Positions 1 through 5,313 of a stretch of DNA of 9,594 bases are shown here, one piece after another. The DNA comes from Gammaproteobacteria bacterium (GTDB lineage Bacteria > Pseudomonadota > Gammaproteobacteria > SZUA-229). The first letter of the stretch is position 1, and every line of letters starts with the position of its first letter. Location: assembly GCA_026197015.1 (NCBI GenBank), contig JAPHRB010000117.1:1-9594 (forward strand), in the 5' to 3' direction. The notes beneath the pieces were generated by a model, which was not told where the DNA came from, did not search any database, and worked only from the letters and a program-made list of their open reading frames with translations. The position numbers were made by a program, and so were the translations under genes.

Positions 1-604
1 CTAAACACATTGCAGAACGTAAGTCCTGTAGTGAATCAACTGGAGGTACCGGGAGGTAACCGCCTTTAATGCCAGGGCGGTGACCCAGGTTGCCAGATTC
101 AGTCTGTACGTGTTTGCTCCATTCTGCTTCTTCAGAACCGATTTTGTAGCTAACGGAACCCATTGAGTTTTCCCAGGTTACAGAATCGAATACGAAGAAT
201 TCATTTTCAGGGCCGAAGTATGCAGTATCAGCGATACCAGTAGATTTCAGGTACTCTTCAGCACGTTTAGCGATAGAGCGTGGGTCACGCTCATAACCTT
301 GCATTGTTGCAGGTTCGATAATGTCACAGGTGATATTCATTGTTACTTCTTCGCAGAATGGATCCATTACTGCGGTAGAAGGAACAGGCATCATAATCAT
401 GTCTGATTCGTTAATGCCTTTCCAGCCTTCAATTGAAGAACCGTCGAACATTTTGCCATCTTCGAAAGTGCCTTCGTTTAAAGTGTGAGAAGGAACAGAA
501 ACGTGCTGTTCTTTGCCACGTGGATCTGTGAAACGAAAATCAATGAATTTTACATCATTGTCTTCCACCATTTTTAGTACGTCACTAGCTGTCATATCTG
601 ACAT
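1..604 (-). CDS. glnA: Glutamine synthetase type I, N-terminal part (cut by window start)
   Basis: It makes glutamine from glutamate, ammonia and ATP in the cytosol, the central ammonia-assimilation step. The first 201 codons are visible; the family is about 469 residues, so roughly 43% is present. The translation starts MSDMTASDVLKM and holds the N-terminal beta-grasp region with KMFDGSSIEGWKGINESDM (residues 51-69, including the latch aspartate D54), RDPRSIAKRAEEYL (106-119), the active-site strand GPENEFFVFD (131-140) with metal-binding glutamates, and GHRPGIKGGYLPVPPVDS near the cut. It aligns with enterobacterial GlnA almost without gaps. The start is the ATG at 604-602, preceded by GGAG with 8 nt spacing; a second in-frame ATG lies three codons later but is less well placed. 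The adenylylation-site tyrosine would lie outside the window. Regulation: a sigma-54/NtrC control region lies directly upstream. Confidence 0.97.
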   Translation of the reverse strand, partial: MSDMTASDVLKMVEDNDVKFIDFRFTDPRGKEQHVSVPSHTLNEGTFEDGKMFDGSSIEGWKGINESDMIMMPVPSTAVMDPFCEEVTMNITCDIIEPATMQGYERDPRSIAKRAEEYLKSTGIADTAYFGPENEFFVFDSVTWENSMGSVSYKIGSEEAEWSKHVQTESGNLGHRPGIKGGYLPVPPVDSLQDLRSAMCL

Positions 605-621
605 GTGGTTGTCTCCAAATA

Positions 622-667
622 TTAATCTAAAATGTTAATCTAAACTGTTTGATCATAAATTTGATCA
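622..667. repeat. Two pairs of short direct repeats in the glnA leader
   Basis: TTAATCTAAA occurs at 622-631 and again at 635-644 (period 13). Immediately after, TTTGATCA occurs at 648-655 and 660-667 (period 12), and its core TGATCA is itself a palindrome. All lie between the predicted sigma-54 transcription start and the glnA ribosome-binding site, ending 17 nt before the start codon. They could be operator half-sites on one DNA face or a leader RNA element. The repeats are seen directly; the role is unknown. Confidence 0.6.
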
Positions 668-782
668 GAATAAAAAATGTGAATCTGAAACTCGTCGGAT
701 TTAAGTGCTGTAACGCTAAATGAGGATTAGCAGTACCTAAATGCGACAGGTCTCTTATGTCACAATGCTCAGCGGACTATTC

Positions 783-798
783 TGCACAAAATGTGCCA
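783..798 (-). promoter_or_regulatory. Sigma-54 (-24/-12) promoter of glnA
   Basis: On the minus strand the sequence reads TGGCACATTTTGTGCA. Against the RpoN consensus TGGCAC-N5-TTGCA it is identical except for G in place of the first T of the -12 box, with the essential GG and GC dinucleotides exactly 12 bp apart. The transcription start would be near base 772, giving a leader of about 168 nt. Such promoters need an enhancer-binding activator, and two NtrC-like sites lie upstream at suitable distances. Confidence 0.85.
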
Positions 799-848
799 CT
801 TGTAAAACCTATTCGTAGGGGTATTTCAAACAAATTAATAACTTGTGC

Positions 849-865
849 TGCATCATTTTGGTGCA
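849..865. promoter_or_regulatory. NtrC-binding site, promoter-proximal enhancer
   Basis: The minus strand reads TGCACCAAAATGATGCA, matching the NtrC dyad TGCACCA-N3-TGGTGCA at all but one of the 14 fixed positions. Its centre (857) is about 85 bp upstream of the predicted sigma-54 transcription start. Together with the second site 30 bp further out it would form a cooperative enhancer active under nitrogen limitation, as in enterobacterial glnA. Confidence 0.85.
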
Positions 866-878
866 ATAGAGTTAATCA

Positions 879-895
879 CGCACTTTAATGGTGCT
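879..895. promoter_or_regulatory. NtrC-binding site, promoter-distal enhancer
   Basis: The plus strand reads CGCACTTTAATGGTGCT, keeping GCAC-N7-GTGC and the full TGGTGC right half of the NtrC dyad. Mismatches are at both outer bases and inside the left half. Its centre (887) is 30 bp, about three helical turns, from the proximal site, so both would lie on the same DNA face. Its last base is also part of the stop codon of the upstream CDF gene. Confidence 0.72.
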
Positions 896-2040
896 TATCT
901 GTATAAAATGGCTACTGAACCGATGTATTTTAGTCTTTTGCTGGCTTTTTCAATTTTCTCTTTTAATTGTTCAGGTTTGCTTCCTGACTGAATGATATTT
1001 AAAGGTAATACTAATTCTATATTAACGGTGCCGTCGAGATAGTGCAGGGTCGTGTCCAGTAATTGCTGTGTTTCAGGTATATCCTGCCAGTATTCAGCCA
1101 ATCTGCTTAGAATATCGGCCCTGAGAGGCAGGTGCTTGCAGCTATTTTCAGTGTGTTCGTCGTCTTCAGGGTCAATATGGACAGTAACATCATTAACTTC
1201 ATCAAACTGCCCTATTAGACCTAATTCAACCGCCTCAGAGATCTGATGACCTTCAGAAACGCTAATTTTGGGTGAAACAAGAATATGTACATCGGCCAGC
1301 GCACTGTGTCCCATTTTACGTGTACGCAACATATGCATCTGTTTAACGCCGTCTACCGAGAGTATGGCGGTTTCCATTTCCTGCAGCCTTTCGGGTTCTA
1401 AACCTGTATCAACTAATTCCTGAAAACTCTGGTGACCCAGGTCCCAGCCTATTTTACAAACCATAAAAGCAACAATAATTGCCGCCACTGAATCCAGTAG
1501 AGGGTAACCCCAGATTGCGCCAGCGATGCCTGCAAATACAACAATAGATGAAATGGCGTCACTGCGATGATGCCATGCATTGGCTTCTAATAGTTTAGAT
1601 TTAACTCGGCGAGCAACTACCATGGTGTATTGATACAACACTTCTTTGCTCAAAATAGACAGGCCAGCAATAAGCAGTGTGATCTGTGTTGGAATGGCGA
1701 TATTCTGATAGTCGATAAGTCTGTTTATGGCATCTATCCCTATACCTATGCCAACCGCTGTGAGTAAGACAGCTAATGTAATAGTTGCAAAGGTTTCATA
1801 TCGGGCATGACCGTAGGGGTGGTCCTCGTCAGCTTCAACATTTGAATGATGAGTGGCCAGCAATACCATGGCGTCAGAGACCAGGTCAGATAATGAGTGC
1901 AGGCCATCAGCAATTAACGCTTGTGAGTGGCCTATAAAGCCAAAAAACAGCTTACCAATAGAGAGTAATAAATTCACAATAAGCCCCCACCAGGTGGCTT
2001 TGTCCATTGCTCTTTTTCGTTGATTTGTATCTAGTTCCAC
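895..2040 (-). CDS. CDF-family divalent cation efflux transporter with extra C-terminal domain
   Basis: A proton-coupled inner-membrane exporter of divalent metals (Zn, Fe, Cd or Co in this family). Six membrane segments cover residues 17-205. Metal-site motifs are HSLSD in TM2 (H48, D52) and HHRSD in TM5 (H157, D161); HxxxD twice is the arrangement usual in zinc-type CDFs, whereas E. coli FieF has DxxxD in TM2. HPYGHARYE (74-82) is the conserved TM2-3 loop. The cytoplasmic dimerisation domain (about 206-292) keeps its metal-site pattern: H245, D250/H252, EGH (263-265), HIDP (288-291). Residues 293-381 are an extension not found in FieF (300 aa), with beta-alpha-beta character suggestive of a second ferredoxin-like domain. 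The longest frame starts at GTG 2040 without a clear Shine-Dalgarno; ATG 2007 (MDKATWWG) after AAAAAGAG is a possible alternative. It is divergent from the metallochaperone gene. The exact metal cannot be told. Confidence 0.9.
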   Translation of the reverse strand: MELDTNQRKRAMDKATWWGLIVNLLLSIGKLFFGFIGHSQALIADGLHSLSDLVSDAMVLLATHHSNVEADEDHPYGHARYETFATITLAVLLTAVGIGIGIDAINRLIDYQNIAIPTQITLLIAGLSILSKEVLYQYTMVVARRVKSKLLEANAWHHRSDAISSIVVFAGIAGAIWGYPLLDSVAAIIVAFMVCKIGWDLGHQSFQELVDTGLEPERLQEMETAILSVDGVKQMHMLRTRKMGHSALADVHILVSPKISVSEGHQISEAVELGLIGQFDEVNDVTVHIDPEDDEHTENSCKHLPLRADILSRLAEYWQDIPETQQLLDTTLHYLDGTVNIELVLPLNIIQSGSKPEQLKEKIEKASKRLKYIGSVAILYR

Positions 2041-2126
2041 AGTCTGACAATGTCTAAAAATTAATAATGCGCTATTGTCCTGTCTTGTGAGATAGCATGC
2101 AAGCCACCAGTATAAATAAATGCAGG

Positions 2127-2132
2127 TATAAT
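2127..2132 (+). promoter_or_regulatory. Probable -10 box for the metallochaperone/transporter operon
   Basis: An exact TATAAT lies 31 nt before the ATG at 2163, so transcription would begin near 2139. No good -35 hexamer stands 16-18 bp upstream (CCACCA occupies that place), which suggests a weak or activator-dependent promoter. I see no CueR-type or other recognisable metal-regulator dyad in the divergent gap. Confidence 0.4.
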
Positions 2133-2148
2133 TAGCTAAATTAAGCTG

Positions 2149-2155
2149 AAGTGAG
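2149..2155 (+). promoter_or_regulatory. Ribosome-binding site deciding the metallochaperone start
   Basis: AAGTGAG ends 7 nt before ATG 2163. The longest frame could instead start at GTG 2151, but that GTG lies inside this purine-rich element and has no Shine-Dalgarno of its own. The shorter start also gives MKIEIQVENI, the usual beginning of an HMA domain. Confidence 0.55.
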
Positions 2156-2162
2156 AATATTT

Positions 2163-2450
2163 ATGAAGATAGAAATTCAGGTAGAAAATATAAAATGTGG
2201 TGGTTGTGCGGGCACCATTAAGAAAAATATTCTAAATGACAGTCGAGTTGAGACTGTTGAGGTTGATATTGAGCAGGGTGTTGTTGTTATAGAGTCTAAA
2301 GTTGATGCTCGCGATGATTATAGTGCGGCCTTACTAAAAATGGGTTACCCGGAAACAGGAACCGCGGAAGGTCTGGCCGCAGCTAAAGCCAAAGCTAAAT
2401 CATTTGTGAGTTGTGCAGTGGGTAAAGTTGATAATATGGTGAAAAAATAA
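2163..2450 (+). CDS. Heavy-metal-associated (CopZ-like) metallochaperone
   Basis: A 95-residue soluble cytosolic protein, probably carrying Cu(I). Residues 1-67 form an HMA domain: first strand MKIEIQVENI, then the metal-binding KCGGC loop (C12 and C15) leading into the first helix, strand VETVEVDIEQGVVVIES, and the closing GYP (residues 61-63). The canonical MxCxxC is altered: isoleucine stands where the methionine should be. About 28 further residues follow, with an Ala/Lys-rich stretch and one more cysteine (C84), which minimal CopZ proteins of about 70 residues lack. It sits 37 nt upstream of the CcoA-like transporter on the same strand, so a joint transcript and a role in receiving imported copper are plausible. 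Other soft metals cannot be excluded. Confidence 0.85.
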   Translation: MKIEIQVENIKCGGCAGTIKKNILNDSRVETVEVDIEQGVVVIESKVDARDDYSAALLKMGYPETGTAEGLAAAKAKAKSFVSCAVGKVDNMVKK

Positions 2451-2487
2451 GATGAATATTAGTGTGTTAAATGTTGTTAGATAATAG

Positions 2488-3681
2488 ATGAGTTCATTTA
2501 CCCGAAACGTCCCACTACTGGCCTTTTGTCAGGCCATGGCCATGAGTGGGGCATCGTTAATGGTTGCCACCGCAGCGCTTGTTGGTTTTGAGCTGGCAGA
2601 AGATAAGTCATTATCAACGTTACCATTAGCTGTGCAGTTTATTGCGGTCATGTTAACCAGTATCCCCGCTGCTATGTTGATGAATAAAATTGGTCGTAAA
2701 GCGAGTTTCCTGTTTGCATTTTTATTTGGAGTTAGTGGCGCCGTTGTTTCTACTTTAGCTATTATGCAGCATGAATTCTGGTGGTTTGTGGGTGGCGTTT
2801 CATTAATTGGCGTGCATAACAGCTTTGCAAACTATTATCGTTTTACAGCGGCTGATGCTGTTGATATAGACCATAAAAGTCGCGCCATATCTTTAGTAAT
2901 GGCGGGGGGCGTTATAGCTGCAATCATTGGCCCTAATCTGGCCAACTATACGCGTGACAGCTTTCAGGGTGTAGTCTTTGCAGGCAGTTATGCTTCGCTT
3001 GTTGTGTTGTATCTTTTGTCAGTAATTGCCATAACCTTTTTAAGATTACCGGTTGAAGATCATAGTGATAAAAAAGAAGTTGCACAACGAGATCTAATTG
3101 AAATATTAAAACAGCCCGTCTGTATTGTTGCCATTATTTGTGCAATGTTAGGTTACGGTGTAATGAGTTTTGTTATGACGGCTACACCACTGGCTATGAA
3201 TCACCATAATCACAACTTTTCTGATACTTCATTTGTTATTCAATGGCATGTTCTGGCGATGTTTGCGCCCTCGTTTATTACGGGTTTTATTATAAGAAAA
3301 ACAGGCGAATTAAAAGTTATGCTGGCAGGTGTGTTGTTAGGTTTTGCCTGTGTGGTATTTAATCTGGCGGGCACAACAATAGTCCACTTTTGGGTTGCAC
3401 TTGTTCTGCTGGGAGTGAGCTGGAATTTTATGTTTGTTGGTGCGACTAGTCTTTTAACACAGGCGTATCATCGTGCAGAGCGTTTTAAAGTACAGGCATT
3501 AAATGATTTTATAATATTTAGTGTGGTTGCTTTTGCGTCACTGTCGGCGGGTTACCTGCAATATAATTTTGGCTGGCGCAGTGTCAATATGGGGGTTTTG
3601 CCCTTATTGTTAATAGCCATGTTAAGTATTGTGTATTTAATGGTTTATCAGTACCGCGAAAAAAGACAGGTTTATATTTAA
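2488..3681 (+). CDS. MFS transporter of the CcoA-like (CalT) type, probable copper importer
   Basis: A 397-residue inner-membrane protein with about 12 hydrophobic segments and an MFS motif-A-like loop after TM2 (MNKIGRKAS, 65-73). The copper-import signature described for Rhodobacter capsulatus CcoA, MxxxM in TM7 and HxxxM in TM8 (M233/M237 and H261/M265), is present here as MSFVM (M226, M230) and HVLAM (H254, M258), with the same 28-residue offset. A histidine-rich connector (HHNHN, 239-243) lies between them. In CcoA these residues are needed to take up copper for cbb3-type cytochrome oxidase assembly. The CopZ-like gene just upstream fits this role. ATG 2488 is the first start after an in-frame TAG at 2485; its Shine-Dalgarno is weak, so it may be coupled to upstream translation. 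No oxidase gene is in the window. Distant family members (for example RfnT) carry riboflavin, so the substrate remains inferred. Confidence 0.8.
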   Translation: MSSFTRNVPLLAFCQAMAMSGASLMVATAALVGFELAEDKSLSTLPLAVQFIAVMLTSIPAAMLMNKIGRKASFLFAFLFGVSGAVVSTLAIMQHEFWWFVGGVSLIGVHNSFANYYRFTAADAVDIDHKSRAISLVMAGGVIAAIIGPNLANYTRDSFQGVVFAGSYASLVVLYLLSVIAITFLRLPVEDHSDKKEVAQRDLIEILKQPVCIVAIICAMLGYGVMSFVMTATPLAMNHHNHNFSDTSFVIQWHVLAMFAPSFITGFIIRKTGELKVMLAGVLLGFACVVFNLAGTTIVHFWVALVLLGVSWNFMFVGATSLLTQAYHRAERFKVQALNDFIIFSVVAFASLSAGYLQYNFGWRSVNMGVLPLLLIAMLSIVYLMVYQYREKRQVYI

Positions 3682-3711
3682 CTATAAACTTAACTGTCTG
3701 GTCATCTTTTT
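3659..3711. terminator. Possible bidirectional intrinsic terminator enclosing the transporter stop codon
   Basis: AGACAG-GTTTATA (3664-3676) pairs with TATAAAC (3683-3689) and, after a 4-nt bulge, CTGTCT (3694-3699). The 6-nt loop (3677-3682) contains the TAA stop codon (3679-3681). On plus, TTTTT follows 7 nt later (3707-3711). On minus, the hairpin runs straight into a T run (complement of the A run 3659-3664), which is the better terminator geometry. The stem is AT-rich and bulged, so strength is uncertain. It could end the metal operon on plus and read-through from the tusA operon on minus. Confidence 0.45.
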
Positions 3712-3765
3712 GTAATATTTCTGTCACGAACCGAATGCAAAATATTATTATTAAATTGATATTAA

Positions 3766-3771
3766 AAGGTG
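3766..3771 (+). promoter_or_regulatory. Ribosome-binding site deciding the start of the 69-residue protein
   Basis: AAGGTG stands 5 nt before ATG 3777. An earlier in-frame ATG at 3735 lacks a Shine-Dalgarno and would add a low-complexity Ile/Lys-rich leader, so 3777 is preferred. Confidence 0.65.
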
Positions 3772-3776
3772 AAAAG

Positions 3777-3986
3777 ATGAAATTTTGCATACGTGAATGG
3801 AGTGAAAACACCGCCGTGTTAATGACTGAAGCAGGGCATGTGTTGTCATACTTCGGGTCAGTTAATGAGGCCTTAGATGCATGCTCGCAATGGTATAATA
3901 TTAATACCAGTGAATTAAAACATAATGTTTGTGTGTTATATAGAAACCCGGACTATGCAAAGTCTTTAGTTTCAGTAAAAGCTTGA
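3777..3986 (+). CDS. Small protein of unknown function, 69 residues
   Basis: I do not recognise the family. The product starts MKFCIREWSENTAVLMTEAG and looks like a compact cytosolic alpha/beta fold: a beta-hairpin (residues 1-26), a helix (about 27-40, VNEALDACSQWYN), then a strand (HNVCVLYR). There is no signal peptide or membrane segment. It has three cysteines (C4, C36, C50), none in a CxxC pair. A good Shine-Dalgarno and sensible secondary structure support it as real. Its TGA (3984-3986) is directly followed by the TAA of the convergent tusA-like gene, with no base between. A regulatory or sulfur-related role beside tusA would be a guess. Confidence 0.65.
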   Translation: MKFCIREWSENTAVLMTEAGHVLSYFGSVNEALDACSQWYNINTSELKHNVCVLYRNPDYAKSLVSVKA

Positions 3987-4217
3987 TTACACATCACAAA
4001 CTTCAATTAAAATAAACACTTCATCATCTGCATCACGGGTTTTTATAACCTTGTGACCATTAATTCGACACCAGGCAGGAATATCATTTAATGCGCCCGG
4101 ATCTGTCGAGACAACTTCAAGTGTGTCGCCTATATTTAATTCTTTAATTTTATCCTGGGTGCGAATCACCGGCATAGGGCAAAACATTCTACGGGCGTCC
4201 AGTTCAAAGTGTGGCAT
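3987..4217 (-). CDS. TusA-family sulfur carrier protein
   Basis: A 76-residue cytosolic TusA/SirA/YedF-type protein, which carries persulfide sulfur on a cysteine to an acceptor enzyme. It has the family pattern: LDARRMFCPMPVIRTQDKI with the CPxP active-site cysteine C13 at the first helix, GDTLEVVSTDPGALNDIPAWC (a strand plus the DP...DIP..C segment also seen in E. coli TusA), and a final strand EVFILIEV. The chosen ATG at 4217 shares one base with the stop codon of the thiouridylase-like gene (TAATG), pointing to translational coupling; GGAG lies 11 nt upstream. A longer GTG start at 4229 would add four residues and has no usable Shine-Dalgarno. It probably feeds sulfur to the neighbouring enzyme. 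It may not be the orthologue of E. coli tusA, so no symbol is given. Confidence 0.88.
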   Translation of the reverse strand: MPHFELDARRMFCPMPVIRTQDKIKELNIGDTLEVVSTDPGALNDIPAWCRINGHKVIKTRDADDEVFILIEVCDV

Positions 4218-5260
4218 TAAACATACCACTCCGGGTTTATTTCAGATGCAGGCATAGGTTTTACAACCAGTGTTGTTGTGTCGCCATTCGTGCGACGTGC
4301 TTCAATTGTGACGCTGTCTTTGTCTCTGCCCTGAGAAAAACGTGCTGAAATTTGTGCGGCAAGTTCAAGGTCTTTATCTGTAGCGACACCATCAAGTAAT
4401 GTTAAAGGCCCCGGGCAATCCATGGTTTTAAAAGTAATGAAATTGTTTTTATAACCCTGCAGAAACTTATTCTCGCCGTCTTCACGGCCGATAATTAATT
4501 TGTAATGAGGCGCTGGTCGAATATGCCGGCCTACTTTTAGTAACATAATATCGTCCATTTCATATTCGCGAGTGCCACGGGCATCCCATAAATCTACCAG
4601 TTTTGCAGAGTAACTTTCATCTGTTAAAAAGCAGCAACCACCGGCGGGTTTTGCATAATCTTCAAAGCCGTATTTTTTGGCAAGCGCCATTTGGGGTTTA
4701 CGGTTACGTCCGGAAAAACCGAATAATTCATCACGTTTAACCCAGCCCTCTTTTTCAGGCAGTGTCTCTGGTAAATTTTGAGCACATAAGGGGCGTAATA
4801 ATCTATCATCTGCACCAGATTCACGAGAAACTACCGGCATAGTGTCTTTACGTTGAGACATTGGTCGCTGACCGACAACCTCACCGGTAATTATAAAATC
4901 GAAACCATTTTCTTCAGCCCATTGTTTAGCCTTGTTGACCATAAATATTTTACAGTCGAGACAGGGGTTCATATTTTTGCCATAACCGTGTTTAGGGTTG
5001 ATGAGTACGTCTTTATACTCTTCTACGATATCAATTATGTGTAATTTGATGCCCAGTTGTTCAGCAGACCATAACGCATTGTTTCGTTTAGATTTAGACT
5101 TGTCCTGTTTGCGAATAGCATGGGTATGGCCTTCAACGCAAAAACCGGTAAAGAAATTTATACCTTCTACATGTATGCCCTGTTCAAGCATGACACGTGC
5201 GGCGAGTAATGAATCGAGGCCGCCAGAAATAAGGGCGACAGCTTTGCGTTGTTGAGACAT
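4217..5260 (-). CDS. PP-loop thiouridylase-like protein (MnmA/ThiI superfamily) with C-terminal NFACT-R/DUF814-like region
   Basis: A 347-residue cytosolic protein, probably an ATP-dependent RNA-thiolating enzyme. The N-terminal half is an adenine nucleotide alpha-hydrolase fold with PP-loop ISGGLDS (11-17). Candidate catalytic or cluster-binding cysteines are NPCLDCK (C100, C103) and GGCC (C209/C210). GEVVGQRPMSQR (126-137) and SGRNRKPQ (183-190) are other conserved-looking blocks. Residues about 239-270, LLKVGRHIRPAP..KLIIGREDGEN, resemble the NFACT RNA-binding (DUF814) pattern. It is not canonical MnmA: it lacks the usual MnmA C-terminal domain and is often annotated only as a thiouridylase-like protein. 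ATG 5260 is preceded by AGG and a C6 run. It follows the UPF0149-TPR gene by 53 nt and overlaps the tusA-like start by one base, which argues for a sulfur-relay partner. The target RNA and position are unknown. Confidence 0.8.
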   Translation of the reverse strand: MSQQRKAVALISGGLDSLLAARVMLEQGIHVEGINFFTGFCVEGHTHAIRKQDKSKSKRNNALWSAEQLGIKLHIIDIVEEYKDVLINPKHGYGKNMNPCLDCKIFMVNKAKQWAEENGFDFIITGEVVGQRPMSQRKDTMPVVSRESGADDRLLRPLCAQNLPETLPEKEGWVKRDELFGFSGRNRKPQMALAKKYGFEDYAKPAGGCCFLTDESYSAKLVDLWDARGTREYEMDDIMLLKVGRHIRPAPHYKLIIGREDGENKFLQGYKNNFITFKTMDCPGPLTLLDGVATDKDLELAAQISARFSQGRDKDSVTIEARRTNGDTTTLVVKPMPASEINPEWYV

Positions 5261-5313
5261 GGGGGGAACCTGGTTAAATATGAAACAGAATGGGTTATTT
5301 TATCAGTAAATGC

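Noticed and set aside
742..764. Stem-loop in the glnA leader as a terminator of the CDF gene
   Set aside because: The stem is only 7 bp with a wobble pair, a 9-nt loop and no T run on the minus strand, so it does not look like an intrinsic terminator.
1052..1246. 64-codon plus-strand frame inside the CDF gene
   Set aside because: It is antisense to the C-terminal coding region of the exporter; the Ser/Cys-rich product looks like noise.
2095..2150. Metal-regulator operator (CueR-like) in the CDF/chaperone gap
   Set aside because: The gap holds an isolated GCATGC palindrome but no extended dyad placed between -35 and -10 boxes as MerR-family operators require.
3584..3811. 75-codon open frame on the minus strand over the transporter end
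   Set aside because: It overlaps the 3' end of the MFS gene, the hairpin and the start of the 69-residue gene; its translation is low-complexity and lacks a Shine-Dalgarno or domain pattern.
4624..5255. Open frames of 63-85 codons inside the thiouridylase-like gene, on both strands
   Set aside because: They are shadows of a gene with clear PP-loop and cysteine motifs, and their products show no recognisable pattern.
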